Below are positions 1-10,559 of a DNA stretch of 41,733 nt, one piece after another. Each line of letters opens with the position of its first letter. Within the stretch, counting starts at the first letter, position 1. The notes below the pieces were generated by a model that did not search any database, had not been told where the DNA came from, and saw nothing but the letters and a program-made list of their open reading frames with translations. Origin of the DNA: an uncultured Gammaproteobacteria bacterium (GTDB taxonomy: Bacteria; Pseudomonadota; Gammaproteobacteria; Pseudomonadales; Azotimanducaceae); contig CAJWYI010000007.1 of assembly GCA_913049815.1 (NCBI GenBank), positions 1-41,733 of the forward strand, written 5' to 3'. The position numbers and the translations under genes were made by a program.

Positions 1-1422
1 TTCGCTCAGATGGAGTGTCAACGGCAGCAGCAGGGGCTGCACCTGGACCGTTTCATCGTCGAGGGTCTGTTTCATACGCTCGTATACAATGCGTTCGTGG
101 GCGGCATGCATGTCAACAATGACAAGTCCGTCTCGATTCTGAGCAAGCACATAGACCCCGTGCAACTGGGCTAGGGCGTAGCCAAGTGGCGGTATATCAG
201 CGTCATCCGGCACCGACGCCAAAAGTTGTCCATAGCGTGCTAACGTCTCAGACACCGAATGGCTCGAGGCAGAGCTGCGAGCACTCAATAGCAACCCGCT
301 CTGATGTTGCAAACCGGCATAGGGCGATGATGACTCGGACGCGAGCACTGGCCCACCGACCAATGTTGCTGGATCTGACACAAACGTCTGGTCCTCGGGC
401 CGAAGCGACGCCAGCTGACCATGGATCGATCGAAAAAGGAAGTCGTGCACCATGCGCGACTCACGGAATCGAACTTCGTGCTTCGCAGGATGGACGTTTA
501 CGTCAACCAATTTCGGCGGAAGTGAAAGGAATAGCACGTACGCAGGGTGTCGGCCATGGAACAGCACGTCGTGGTACGCAGACCTCACCGCATGGGTGAT
601 CAGTTTGTCTTTGACCATACGCCCGTTGATGAAAAAGTACTGCTGATCCGGTTGGCTACGTGAGTACGTTGGCCAGGCAACCCAGCCATGAACACTCATG
701 CCCTCAGACTGCGAAGACTCGGCTGCACTGACTTCGATAGCCGTCGATTGTTTCGCAAAATCCTCACCAAACGCCGCCGCCACCCGACGCAGAGCATCAT
801 CCTCAGCACGAGTGGGCAGGTAGTGACGAGAGGCTTTGCCGTTGTGGGTAACCCGAAGATCTATAAATGGATGACTAAGACTGATCTTCCTAATCACCTC
901 GTCAATCCGCCCCCATTCCGTTCTCGCAGTCCGCAGAAACTTGCGTCTTGCAGGTGTGTTAAAGAAAAGGTCGCTGACTTCGACGGTCGTACCCCGAGGA
1001 TGCGGTGCTGGTGAAAGGACCGGTCGTTGATCAGGACCCGACACCACAACACTGGCACCCTCTGCTACATCATGCGTCGTACAACTGGTCAGAGTCATCC
1101 GCGACACAGACGCAATGCTGGCAAGTGCCTCGCCGCGAAAACCCAACGTCGCGACCCCTTCCAAATCATCCAGTGTCTGAATTTTGCTGGTGGCGTGTCG
1201 GCATACTGCCAATGGCAGATCGTCATGACTGATACCTATGCCGTTGTCTCTGATCCGAATCAGGCGTATCCCACCCTCTTCAAGTACAACATCGATTCGA
1301 TCTGCCCCTGCATCAAGCGCGTTTTCGAGCAGTTCCTTGACCACGGCAGCGGGCCGTTCAACCACCTCTCCAGCTGCAATCTGGTTGATCAGCCGTTCAT
1401 CCAGTTGTTGTATAAACGCCAT
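1..1422 (-). CDS. mutL: DNA mismatch repair protein MutL (partial, C-terminus beyond window start)
   Basis: Manual reverse-strand translation from ATG at 1422: MAFIQQLDERLINQIAAGEVVERPAAVVKELLENALDAGADRIDVVLEEGGIRLIRIRDNGIGI...TLGFRGEALAS, and near the edge ALAQLHGVYVLAQNRDGLVIVDMHAAHERIVYERMK. Frame checked open to base 1. Missing from the ORF track because it has no stop in the window. Confidence 0.96.
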   Translation of the reverse strand, partial: MAFIQQLDERLINQIAAGEVVERPAAVVKELLENALDAGADRIDVVLEEGGIRLIRIRDNGIGISHDDLPLAVCRHATSKIQTLDDLEGVATLGFRGEALASIASVSRMTLTSCTTHDVAEGASVVVSGPDQRPVLSPAPHPRGTTVEVSDLFFNTPARRKFLRTARTEWGRIDEVIRKISLSHPFIDLRVTHNGKASRHYLPTRAEDDALRRVAAAFGEDFAKQSTAIEVSAAESSQSEGMSVHGWVAWPTYSRSQPDQQYFFINGRMVKDKLITHAVRSAYHDVLFHGRHPAYVLFLSLPPKLVDVNVHPAKHEVRFRESRMVHDFLFRSIHGQLASLRPEDQTFVSDPATLVGGPVLASESSSPYAGLQHQSGLLLSARSSASSHSVSETLARYGQLLASVPDDADIPPLGYALAQLHGVYVLAQNRDGLVIVDMHAAHERIVYERMKQTLDDETVQVQPLLLPLTLHLSE

Positions 1423-1427
1423 AACTT

Positions 1428-2816
1428 TCAGCTTGCCGGAATCTTCAGCACCTGGCCAATGCGTATCAGGTCCCCTGACAGACCGTTGACCTCCCTCAGT
1501 CTTGAGGCAGAAATGCGATGTCGGTCCGCAATACCCGATAGCGTATCCCCGCTGACGATTCGATAGCTCAGCGCCTCCACGTGCATATCACTCTTTTTCC
1601 ACGCAAGCCATGTACCCTCAGGTGGATTGTCCGAGAGATAGTCCCGAACTCCTGAAAAAATGGCGTGCGCCATTCTGTGCTGGTGTTGTTCAGTCGCAAG
1701 CCGTCGCGCCTCTCTCGGGTTCGAAATGTACCCTGTCTCCACAAGCAGCGAGGGGATATCAGGAGATTTCAGAACAGCAAAACTGGCTTGCTCTACCTGC
1801 TTCTTGTGGAGTCGGTTGATCGGTTCGATCGCCGACAGTACTTTGCCACCCATCTCAAGGCTTTGTGAGAGACTTGCCGTGATCGATAGATCAAGAAGCA
1901 CACCCACCAGAAGATCATCCTTATCGTCCAGCGTGACTTCACCGGCACCGCCAATCAGATCAGCGCGGTTCTCCTTCTCTGCCAGCCATCGCGCGGTCTC
2001 ACTGGTCGCACCCTTTTCTGAAATGGCATACACCGAGGCGCCATGTGCATCTGCTGTCTTGAAGGCATCAGCATGAATGGACAGAAAAATGTCGGCGCGT
2101 CCCTTTCTCGCTTTCGCGGTTCGTTCCCGCAGTGCAAGATAGTAATCGCCTTCTCGAATCATCAACGCCCTAAAGCCCGGTGCATCGTCAAACATCTGTG
2201 CCATCTTCTGGGCGATTTCAAACACCACCACCTTTTCGTACAACTTATCCGGACCGATGGCACCCGGGTCGTCTCCACCATGACCAGCGTCAATCGCCAC
2301 AATGACGTCGCGCATCTGGTTAGTCAGGCGCTCGACACGTTGCACTGGTGATTGCTGTTCCTTTGTATAGAGGTCCACGACCAGTCGATCACTGAGGTTG
2401 AGGTTGAGAATCGGCGACAAAACAAAAGATCGTGGTCTGACTGGCGCATCAAGATCCAGCACAATCCGAACACTCTGACTTTTTTGAGAAGTGCGCAGTC
2501 CAAGGATAGGCCCATCACCAACATCCACTGCCTGAGTGTCGAAGCTCAGTTTGGCTTCCGGGACATCAATGACCAGACGGTCTGGTTTTTGATCTGTCGA
2601 AGGCAGCGTAAAGACCTTATGCTCCAGAGGCGCGCTGGCATCGAGAACGACCCGTGTACGTTCTGGTGTATTACGGACACGGATGTTCTCAATGACAGCA
2701 GCTGCTATCGCGTCGGCCACCAAGAGCATCATCAGGATCCCACAGAGGATCCGTTTTATCACAGATCTGTGAATTTCAGACTGCAACCCGAAAGTACCGT
2801 CGTCGCTCTCTTTCAA
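1428..2816 (-). CDS. amiB: N-acetylmuramoyl-L-alanine amidase (AMIN + Amidase_3 + C-terminal LysM)
   Basis: IAIDAGHGGDDPGAIGP...SIHADAF...LVETGYISNPREARRL plus LysM tail YRIVSGDTLSGIADRHRISASRLREVNGL; tsaE-ami-mutL gene order. Confidence 0.93.
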   Translation of the reverse strand: MKESDDGTFGLQSEIHRSVIKRILCGILMMLLVADAIAAAVIENIRVRNTPERTRVVLDASAPLEHKVFTLPSTDQKPDRLVIDVPEAKLSFDTQAVDVGDGPILGLRTSQKSQSVRIVLDLDAPVRPRSFVLSPILNLNLSDRLVVDLYTKEQQSPVQRVERLTNQMRDVIVAIDAGHGGDDPGAIGPDKLYEKVVVFEIAQKMAQMFDDAPGFRALMIREGDYYLALRERTAKARKGRADIFLSIHADAFKTADAHGASVYAISEKGATSETARWLAEKENRADLIGGAGEVTLDDKDDLLVGVLLDLSITASLSQSLEMGGKVLSAIEPINRLHKKQVEQASFAVLKSPDIPSLLVETGYISNPREARRLATEQHQHRMAHAIFSGVRDYLSDNPPEGTWLAWKKSDMHVEALSYRIVSGDTLSGIADRHRISASRLREVNGLSGDLIRIGQVLKIPAS

Positions 2817-2871
2817 TGCCTGACCCTAACAAGGAGTCGTCCCTTGGTAAAACCCTTTATCGCCCCCGGAA

Positions 2872-3441
2872 TCAGGATCGTTCAGCACCCTGCCCCTCGA
2901 TATCTGCCCACTGACCCGATATTGACGTGACGGCCTCGCGCCCGCGAGACGATGTCCCCGTCAGTCGAGCCCAACGTCCGCGACCCGCAATCCCGATATC
3001 AATATCGAGATCAGCTTCTGGTAACGCAGTTCCGCCGCGCTCTGGCCACTCAATGAGGACGATGGATCTCGAGGACATCTCGCCACCGAGGTAGTCATCC
3101 AGTCCGACAAATTCCAATTCCTCGGGTTCCACAAGGCGATAGAGGTCGAAGTGATATACCTGGTAGTCATCTGACTCGTAGGGCTCGACAAGCGTGAACG
3201 TCGGCGACTTGACGGCTCCCATGTAACCGAACCCGCGCATCAGACCACGGACCAACGTCGTTTTTCCTACCCCCAACTGACCGCGAAGGAACACAACCCA
3301 GCGTCCATGTTTTCGTTCGCCATCAGGGGCTCCCGAACACTGGCTTCGCACCATCATCTGATGGAGCACAAGCCCTAACCTTTCCGTCGCGGTTTCGTCC
3401 GACAGTGTCAGACGGAACTCCTTGGTGGAATTAACTGACAT
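2872..3441 (-). CDS. tsaE: tRNA threonylcarbamoyladenosine biosynthesis ATPase TsaE
   Basis: Walker A GQLGVGKTTLVRGLMRGFGY, KSPTFTLVEPYE, HFDLYRL; upstream of amidase gene. Confidence 0.95.
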   Translation of the reverse strand: MSVNSTKEFRLTLSDETATERLGLVLHQMMVRSQCSGAPDGERKHGRWVVFLRGQLGVGKTTLVRGLMRGFGYMGAVKSPTFTLVEPYESDDYQVYHFDLYRLVEPEELEFVGLDDYLGGEMSSRSIVLIEWPERGGTALPEADLDIDIGIAGRGRWARLTGTSSRGREAVTSISGQWADIEGQGAERS

Positions 3442-5020
3442 CGATGTGATTGACGAGCCGCCTTAGTACCGGCAGCAGATCAGTCGCAAACATTCCTCTA
3501 GGGCCCTCATGATCTGCGACCACATCTCCGGCCCTAGCATGCAGACAGACCCCAAGTCGGATCGCGGTTGCCGGACCCAGACCCTGTGCACACATTGAAG
3601 CGATAACCCCCGTCAACACATCACCCATCCCGGCGACGGACATGCCAGGATTCCCATATGGACATAGCGCGAGACCATCGTCGTCAAAGATCGTAGTCCC
3701 TGCGCCCTTCAACAGGACGTGACCACCGAATTGTTCCTGAATCTGTCGCACACTATCAAAACGATCTCCTTGACGACTCCCGGGTCGCAATCGCTCAGCT
3801 TCGCCCGGGTGGGGAGTCAGGATCCAACTTTGTTCGACACGCTCGTTAAGGGCCAGAAGATTCAATCCATCCGCATCGATCACCATCGGTTTGCCAGTTG
3901 ATCTGCAATGGTCCAGAGCGCTTGCATGAAGCTGCACAGCCCATTCATTTTTACCCAGTCCAGGACCTATTGCGACTACCGAGGCCGCATCAAGCATTGG
4001 CTCAAGATCGGCATCGGTCTCAATACCGCGACACATCAGTTCCGGCCGACGTGTTACCAGGGCAGACGCATGAGATGGATGTGTCGCGACACTGACGATT
4101 CCTGCACCCGAACGGAGAGCCGCCTCTGCGGTCATCAAAACGGCACCTGACATCCCCTTATTGCCACCAATCACTAAGACATGACCAAACTTATATTTAT
4201 GACTGTTGCGTGCTCTGTTGGGAAACATCCTCATCAAAAGCGATAGTGACAGGCGGCTGACCCGGTAGCCTGGATCACGCGTGATATTGTCATCCAGATA
4301 TTGATCAACATCGCCCGGGACCCCCAAATCGTCGCAGATGATCTCACCCGAGCAATCGGGACCATCTCCGGTGAAGAGTCCTCGCTTATGACCGATAAAC
4401 GTCACGGTCGCCGTTGCTTGCACCGCGCGTCCCAATTGTCTACCACTATCCGCACAAAGACCCGTAGGCAGGTCGACCGCGATAACCGGTCGTGATAGTG
4501 CATTGATGTGATCAACTGCCGCCTGGTAATCGTCGCGTAAGTCGCCGTTGAGACCAGTACCCAGCAACGCATCAACGACGAGATCAAACCTTTGGTGTTC
4601 TTTTGGCAAGCCATACCCTTCGGTCCTCAGACAATCAGTCTGGACACAAAACTCGTAGGCTGATGCCGCATCTCCGACGAGTTGATCATGTGGTGATACT
4701 TCGAACGCCGTGACGCTGTACCCTCTTTCTGCAAGGATGCCGGCAATGAGATAACCATCACCTGCGTTATTACCCTTGCCACAGAAAACTGCAATATTGT
4801 GTACCTCTGGCCAAAGGTCTGCGATCTTCTGCACGCAGGCTTGCGCCGCACGGCGCATCAGGCGTAGACCGGACACCCCCAGATTGGCAATTGCCCACGC
4901 ATCCATCGCCCGCACCGCTCCACCCGTATAGAGCCACTGAGGCGTGTCGTCTTCCGTTTCATTCTCGTTTGTTTGTGATTCGTCCATCGCTTGCGCGATT
5001 ATAGGCAATTGAGAACCCAA
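3431..5020 (-). CDS. nnr: Bifunctional NAD(P)H-hydrate epimerase / ADP-dependent NAD(P)H-hydrate dehydratase
   Basis: YjeF_N (VFCGKGNNAGDGYLIAG) fused to carbohydrate-kinase-like domain (GHVLVIGGNKGMSGAVLMTAEAALRSGAG; NPGMSVAGMGDVLTGVIA). Confidence 0.94.
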   Translation of the reverse strand: MGSQLPIIAQAMDESQTNENETEDDTPQWLYTGGAVRAMDAWAIANLGVSGLRLMRRAAQACVQKIADLWPEVHNIAVFCGKGNNAGDGYLIAGILAERGYSVTAFEVSPHDQLVGDAASAYEFCVQTDCLRTEGYGLPKEHQRFDLVVDALLGTGLNGDLRDDYQAAVDHINALSRPVIAVDLPTGLCADSGRQLGRAVQATATVTFIGHKRGLFTGDGPDCSGEIICDDLGVPGDVDQYLDDNITRDPGYRVSRLSLSLLMRMFPNRARNSHKYKFGHVLVIGGNKGMSGAVLMTAEAALRSGAGIVSVATHPSHASALVTRRPELMCRGIETDADLEPMLDAASVVAIGPGLGKNEWAVQLHASALDHCRSTGKPMVIDADGLNLLALNERVEQSWILTPHPGEAERLRPGSRQGDRFDSVRQIQEQFGGHVLLKGAGTTIFDDDGLALCPYGNPGMSVAGMGDVLTGVIASMCAQGLGPATAIRLGVCLHARAGDVVADHEGPRGMFATDLLPVLRRLVNHIDVS

Positions 5021-5050
5021 ACCCCCAACATCTGATCAAGTTTCATATCT

Positions 5051-6190
5051 TTGACACCCATGCCTGAAAACGTCACGAAAGCGTCCCCGCCACAGATCCC
5101 CAGCCAACTGGCCAGCGCGCTGGTTGCCCATCTTGCGCAAAGGTCACGTGAACTAGGGTTCGATGAGATGGGTATTTGCGATACTCAACTGGGCGAGCAC
5201 GAACGCCATCTCGCGGCCTGGCTGGACAATCATCATCACGGAGAGATGAGCTACATGGCTCGTCATGGGACCCGACGAAGCCGCCCCCACGAACTGATTC
5301 CGGGTACGGAAAGCGTGATTGTCGTGCGGATGGATCACAAGCCTCACGCAATCCCGTCGGATCGTATTCTTGCGACTGACACCGACGCCTACGTCGCACG
5401 CTACGCCCTGGGTCGTGACTATCACAAGATCATTCGAAAACGGCTCACACGGCTCTGGGAATCTGCAGAGGGATTTTTAGCCAGGCATGGTATCGAGCAC
5501 GGCGAAGCCAGGGCTTTCACCGACAGCGCACCGGTACTCGAAAAGGCGTTGGCCGAAAAAGCTGGCCTCGGATGGATTGGAAAAAATACACTCCTCATCA
5601 ATCGAAAAGCCGGGTCCTGGTTTTTCCTCGGCGAAATCTTTACGAATCTTGCACTGCCGCGTTCCACACCGCATACAAGCAACCACTGTGGGTCCTGCAG
5701 TGCCTGCATCGATATCTGCCCAACAGATGCCATTATCGGTCCCCAACAACTCGATGCGCGCCGATGCATCTCCTACCTGACGATCGAGCTCAGGGGAAGT
5801 ATAGACATGTCACTAAGACCCCTGATCGGTAACAGGATTTTCGGTTGCGACGACTGCCAACTCGTCTGTCCCTGGAACCGCTATGCACGCGTCACAGACG
5901 AGGTGGATTTCACACCTCGCCATCGTCTCGACGGATCGAGTTTACTCGAGTTGTTCAGTTGGTCTGAATCGGATTTCCTTCAGCGCACCGAGGGAAGCGC
6001 GATTCGTAGAACTGGATACCAGGGATGGCTGCGTAATATTGCCATTGCGCTTGGTAACGCCCGATACAACCCTGCGATCATTGCTGCGCTTGCCAAGAAA
6101 AAGGAGACGGTCGATGACCTTATCGCCGAACACATCAGCTGGGCACTAACACAACAGGCTCGAAAGGGTGAAGACAAAGCGCGGCGGTGA
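5051..6190 (+). CDS. queG: Epoxyqueuosine reductase QueG
   Basis: GWIGKNTLLINRKAGSWFFLGEIFTNL, two ferredoxin clusters CGSCSACIDICPTDAI and CDDCQLVCPWNRYA. Confidence 0.95.
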   Translation: MTPMPENVTKASPPQIPSQLASALVAHLAQRSRELGFDEMGICDTQLGEHERHLAAWLDNHHHGEMSYMARHGTRRSRPHELIPGTESVIVVRMDHKPHAIPSDRILATDTDAYVARYALGRDYHKIIRKRLTRLWESAEGFLARHGIEHGEARAFTDSAPVLEKALAEKAGLGWIGKNTLLINRKAGSWFFLGEIFTNLALPRSTPHTSNHCGSCSACIDICPTDAIIGPQQLDARRCISYLTIELRGSIDMSLRPLIGNRIFGCDDCQLVCPWNRYARVTDEVDFTPRHRLDGSSLLELFSWSESDFLQRTEGSAIRRTGYQGWLRNIAIALGNARYNPAIIAALAKKKETVDDLIAEHISWALTQQARKGEDKARR

Positions 6191-6222
6191 GACAGCGGCC
6201 ATGGTGCGGTCACAGAAATCCG

Positions 6223-6798
6223 TCAGTCTTTAATTCGCAGGAAGTGGTCCCGGTAATGGCGCAGCTCATCAATCGACTCACGAACATCATCCATAGCGCG
6301 GTGATGGTTCTGCTTTTTGAATTTATGAAAAATGTCAGGGCGCCAGCGGATCGCCAGCTCTTTGATCGTACTGACATCCAGGTTTCTATAGTGCAGATAA
6401 GATTCGAGCGTCGGCATATATTTGACCAGGAAACGGCGATCCTGGGCGATCGAATTTCCACAGAGTGGGGAACGGCCCGGCTCGACATAGTCCGAGATGA
6501 ACTTGAGCACAACCTGCTCCGCCTCGCTTTCCGCAATCCCTTCACTCCGCACACGATCAACTAGGCCAGATGCAGTGTGATGCGCGGTATTCCAATCATC
6601 CATTGCTTCAAGCAACGCGTCTGGCTGCTTCACGACGACCACAGGCCCTTCTGCCAGAACTTTGAGCGATGAGTCCGAAACGATCACGGCGATCTCAATA
6701 ATGCGTTCAACCTCCGGATCGAGGCCGGTCATTTCAAGATCTATCCACACAAGGTTTTCTGAATATGTCAGTTCTTCCAACCGATCTCTTCCAACCAC
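6223..6798 (-). CDS. orn: Oligoribonuclease (DEDDh 3'-5' exonuclease)
   Basis: [28 protein letters not shown]...[39 protein letters not shown]...[18 protein letters not shown]. Confidence 0.96.
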   Translation of the reverse strand: MVGRDRLEELTYSENLVWIDLEMTGLDPEVERIIEIAVIVSDSSLKVLAEGPVVVVKQPDALLEAMDDWNTAHHTASGLVDRVRSEGIAESEAEQVVLKFISDYVEPGRSPLCGNSIAQDRRFLVKYMPTLESYLHYRNLDVSTIKELAIRWRPDIFHKFKKQNHHRAMDDVRESIDELRHYRDHFLRIKD

Positions 6799-7015
6799 AA
6801 ACTATGAATGCCACTATTTTACTGAATGCGCAGCGGTCGCGCCATTTTGAGACTGTAAACACAGGTTTCGAATGCTACCGCTTGTCGTTATTATCCGCCG
6901 AAGCGGGCCGATGGCTGAACGGCACGCATTGGGTATCTCCCGTGGACTGCCGGACGGATCCACCAGTTCCATCAGCACCACTGTCGCAGCACCGCAACAG
7001 GAAGAGAGGTTCATA

Positions 7016-7831
7016 GTGCCATCCCAGTTACCGCCACCTGAGCTGATAGAGACCGAAAAGCTGGCATCATTGTTCTCGTCTGATGACGTCCTGTTGATCG
7101 ATGTCTGTTCCGATGACAACTACGATCGAGGCCACATCACTGGCGCAAGACATATTCAACCTGCGTCCCTCACTCTAGGGCAACCACCGGCACCGGGAAA
7201 ACTACCGCATCCCGATTCACTCGTCCGCATACTCGAGTCGATCGGTTACGATAAGGACAAGCTCGTCATCGCTTATGACGATGAAGGCGGCGGCTGGGCA
7301 GGTCGATTTCTATGGATTCTCGACGTCATAAACCATGAGAAAAAGGGGTTGGTCAACGGTGGACTGATCGCTTGGCTGACAGACGGTAGGGAAGTCACGA
7401 CCACGGTGCCAACGTTTGAGCAAACACAGGTACAGCTGACCGCCGACACCAAGTTCATCGCTAGTCTTGCGGAGGTCCATGACAGCCTCGGTGATCCCGA
7501 GATCGTCATTTGGGACGCTCGATCACGCGAAGAACACCAGGGACTGCGTTCGGGGTCCAGGCGGGCAGGGCGTATACCGGGAGCCATCAATCTGGACTGG
7601 CTCGCGACGATGGACCCGGAGAATGGTCACAGGACACGCAAAGACCTTCAAGACGTGCTCGAAGCCTTGGGTATCACCAGGGATAAACGCGTCATCACGC
7701 ATTGCCAGACGCATCATCGAAGCGGCTTGACGTACGTGCTGGGTCGCCAACTGGGTTATGACATCCGTGCGTACGATGGGTCCTGGTCCGAATGGGGAAA
7801 TCACCCGGACACCCCGTTAGAAGTGGGATAA
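7016..7831 (+). CDS. rhdA: Tandem rhodanese-domain sulfurtransferase (RhdA type); ORF extends to 6872 but a GTG start at 7016 gives a family-like length
   Basis: VLLIDVCSDDNYDRGHITGARHI; active-site loop HCQTHHRSGLTYVLG as in RhdA-type rhodaneses; EWGNHPDTPLE C-terminus; next to orn. Confidence 0.86.
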   Translation: MPSQLPPPELIETEKLASLFSSDDVLLIDVCSDDNYDRGHITGARHIQPASLTLGQPPAPGKLPHPDSLVRILESIGYDKDKLVIAYDDEGGGWAGRFLWILDVINHEKKGLVNGGLIAWLTDGREVTTTVPTFEQTQVQLTADTKFIASLAEVHDSLGDPEIVIWDARSREEHQGLRSGSRRAGRIPGAINLDWLATMDPENGHRTRKDLQDVLEALGITRDKRVITHCQTHHRSGLTYVLGRQLGYDIRAYDGSWSEWGNHPDTPLEVG

Positions 7832-7849
7832 GGAATAAGTTAACAGTTA

Positions 7850-8818
7850 CTACAAAGCGCTGGTCGAATCGATCTCATCAAGCCCATTGGCGTCCGCCAA
7901 TACCATGTGCAAACGATCAACACCCAGCGCGACACCCACGCAGTCCGGTAGCTGATCGATCACCGACAGCAACCCCCGATCAAGCGTCATCTCAGGAAGA
8001 CCGAGCCGCTTGCGTGAACGATTATTTTCCTCAAACCGCAACGTCAATGCGCGTCGATCGCCTAATTCTTCATAGCCGTTAGCCAGTTCAACACCTCGAC
8101 AGTAGAGTTCGAATCGCATCCCCACCCTGTCGCCTTCTCGTACTGATACTTTCGCCAATGCGGCCTGTTCGACCGGGAACTCCGTCACAAAAGTTGGCAC
8201 GACCAACTCGGGTTCGACCCGTTGGGAAAACAAGGCATCAAGGTAGCCGGATCGACCAGTGGCTACGTGAATGTGTTGAGCCAGCGATCCCAATTCTTGT
8301 CGGGATAGTTGAATGAGCGCTTCACGATCCAGGCGATGGGGATTCTCTCCGAATCGTTCCTCGAACAAAGCACGGTAGGTCGTGTGAACAACCGATGCCG
8401 ATAGCATTGAACCGACATCGTCAGCCACCGAGGATAGACAACTGGCTGATACATTCATCAGAGCGAGGACTTCTTCCATTAACTGCGACAACGACCAGCC
8501 GCAGCGATACCATTCAAGCATCGTGAACTCTGAACGATGACGTCGCCCTGATTCACCACCCCTGAACGCGGGACCCATTTGCCAGATGTCACCACTACCA
8601 AGACATAGCAGCTGCTTCATGGCGTATTCGGGCGACGTCTGCAAGAACCCCATTGCGTCGTTTCCGTGGAAAGCCGCAATGCTGGCAATGAACGGATCGG
8701 TCACACCAAAAGACCTCAATACGGGTGTCGTCACTTCCACGCATTGATGACCGCTCAGGTATTCGCGCATGACCGCAAGCAGCGACGCACGCTCATTGAG
8801 ACGGTCGGTCAGTTCCAT
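7850..8818 (-). CDS. epmA: EF-P lysine--lysyltransferase EpmA (PoxA/GenX/YjeA)
   Basis: Class II aaRS core without anticodon-binding domain: VEVTTPVLRSFGVTDPFI, LQTSPEYAMKQLLCLGSGDIWQMGPAFRGGESGRRHRSEFTMLEWYR, GVALGVDRLHMVLA; adjacent to efp. Confidence 0.95.
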   Translation of the reverse strand: MELTDRLNERASLLAVMREYLSGHQCVEVTTPVLRSFGVTDPFIASIAAFHGNDAMGFLQTSPEYAMKQLLCLGSGDIWQMGPAFRGGESGRRHRSEFTMLEWYRCGWSLSQLMEEVLALMNVSASCLSSVADDVGSMLSASVVHTTYRALFEERFGENPHRLDREALIQLSRQELGSLAQHIHVATGRSGYLDALFSQRVEPELVVPTFVTEFPVEQAALAKVSVREGDRVGMRFELYCRGVELANGYEELGDRRALTLRFEENNRSRKRLGLPEMTLDRGLLSVIDQLPDCVGVALGVDRLHMVLADANGLDEIDSTSAL

Positions 8819-8899
8819 TTCGGCTGTACCTGAAAACGTAGGTCCGTTCGACTGATGTCCACGTTCCGCTTAATGTCATCTCAATCGCGGATCCCCCGG

Positions 8900-9469
8900 T
8901 CACTTCACCCGGTTCTGATACTCACCCGTGCGGGTATCAACCCGGATCACTTCACCTTGATTGATGAATAACGGGACCTTGACGACAGCACCCGTCGACA
9001 AGGTCGCTGGCTTGGTGCCCCCCTGGGCAGTGTCACCTTTCAAGCCTGGATCGGTTTCCACTACTTCTAGTTCGACAAAATTTGGCGGCGTGACACTGAT
9101 TGGATCTCCATTCCAGAGCGTTACCGTATAAAGATCCTGCTCTTTGAGCCACTGCAGTGCATCGGCGACCGCATTCTTGCCAGCCGGCAACTGGTCGTAA
9201 CTGTCGTCTGTCTTCATGAAGTACCAGTATTCGCCATCCGCATAAAGGTACTCCATATCAAGGTCTATAACGTCAGCACCTTCGATGGACTCACCGGACT
9301 TAAACGTCCTTTCCCAGACCCGACCCGACAACAGGTTACGCAACCTGACACGATTAAACGCCTGTCCTTTGCCCGGTTTGACAAATTCATTCTCCAGAAT
9401 CGAACAGGGATCCCCTTCAAGAATCACCTTCAGCCCTGATCTGAATTCATTGGTAGAATAGGTCGGCAT
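8900..9469 (-). CDS. efp: Elongation factor P
   Basis: [60 protein letters not shown]; modifiable Lys in PGKGQA loop present. Confidence 0.98.
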   Translation of the reverse strand: MPTYSTNEFRSGLKVILEGDPCSILENEFVKPGKGQAFNRVRLRNLLSGRVWERTFKSGESIEGADVIDLDMEYLYADGEYWYFMKTDDSYDQLPAGKNAVADALQWLKEQDLYTVTLWNGDPISVTPPNFVELEVVETDPGLKGDTAQGGTKPATLSTGAVVKVPLFINQGEVIRVDTRTGEYQNRVK

Positions 9470-9496
9470 TAATGTACCCGTTCAGGAAAAAGCGCC

Positions 9497-10498
9497 ATGA
9501 TACCGCTTCGAGAGCATGGTTGGCAGAGCCAGCCCTGGCAATGGCACTTGTCTCATGCCGTGCGTGATAGCGAAACATTGCTGACGGCACTTAGACTGCC
9601 ATCATCATCCGTAGACACCCCTTTCCCCGTACTCGTCCCATGGCCTTACCTTGCCGCCATGACCCCCGGGGATCCTGACGACCCTCTGTTGCGACAGGTC
9701 CTTCCTTTGCGCGACGAGCTCGATGTCGTCGGTGGGTACGTAACGGATCCTCTTGACGAGCAGACGAAGGCACCGATCAAGGGTGTGCTCCACAAGTATG
9801 AGGGCCGGGTTCTCGTCATCACCACGGCTGCCTGCGCTATTCACTGTCGGTATTGCTTCCGTCGACATTTCCCCTACGACACGTTCAGGATCAACAGAAG
9901 TGACTGGCAGGATATCGTCGGCTACATACGCTCAAAACCGGACATTCGAGAAGTCATTTTGAGTGGTGGTGACCCCCTGGTCGCGAACGACCAGCTACTC
10001 TCATGGATCGCACACCAATTGGCGTCAATTGATCATGTGGACACACTGCGGCTGCACACCCGGCTGCCGGTCGTGGTCCCACAAAGAGTCTGCCCGGAAC
10101 TGGTCGAGTGGATCAGCAAGACTTCATTAAAGGTGGTCGTGGTTATCCACGCCAACCATGCCAACGAGATGACCCAACAAGTCACTGATGCCGCACATCG
10201 GCTGACCAGGGCAGGAGCTACCTTGCTGAACCAATCTGTCCTGCTAAAGGACGTCAATGATGATGCCGATAATCTGAGTGATCTCTCACGACGATTGTTC
10301 CATGCCGGTGTCCTGCCATATTATCTGCATCTGCTCGACCCTGTGACTGGCACACACCACTTTGAAGTCCCCGCGGACGATGGACGAGATCTGTTGACTG
10401 AGATGAGCAGGCAACTCCCAGGGTACCTCGTGCCCAAACTGGTCCGTGAATTACCCGGCGCAGGCGCCAAGGAGTCCATTCCCCTGAATTCCAAATGA
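9497..10498 (+). CDS. epmB: EF-P beta-lysylation protein EpmB (radical SAM lysine 2,3-aminomutase family)
   Basis: CAIHCRYCFRRHFPY radical SAM CxxxCxxC, GVLHKYEGRVLVITT, VILSGGDPL; divergent from efp. Confidence 0.95.
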   Translation: MIPLREHGWQSQPWQWHLSHAVRDSETLLTALRLPSSSVDTPFPVLVPWPYLAAMTPGDPDDPLLRQVLPLRDELDVVGGYVTDPLDEQTKAPIKGVLHKYEGRVLVITTAACAIHCRYCFRRHFPYDTFRINRSDWQDIVGYIRSKPDIREVILSGGDPLVANDQLLSWIAHQLASIDHVDTLRLHTRLPVVVPQRVCPELVEWISKTSLKVVVVIHANHANEMTQQVTDAAHRLTRAGATLLNQSVLLKDVNDDADNLSDLSRRLFHAGVLPYYLHLLDPVTGTHHFEVPADDGRDLLTEMSRQLPGYLVPKLVRELPGAGAKESIPLNSK

Positions 10499-10559
10499 TC
10501 TAGATTATGGGAGCGGCCTAAAAGTGGCGTGCTAAACTGCGGACGGGGGAAACCGACAT

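Noticed and set aside
186-1566. Several + strand ORFs (137, 108, 75, 179, 83 aa) at the window start
   Set aside because: They lie antisense to mutL, whose minus-strand frame I checked codon by codon as open from 1422 to 1.
2352-2930. 192-aa + strand ORF
   Set aside because: Antisense to the amidase and the end of tsaE; no recognisable domain.
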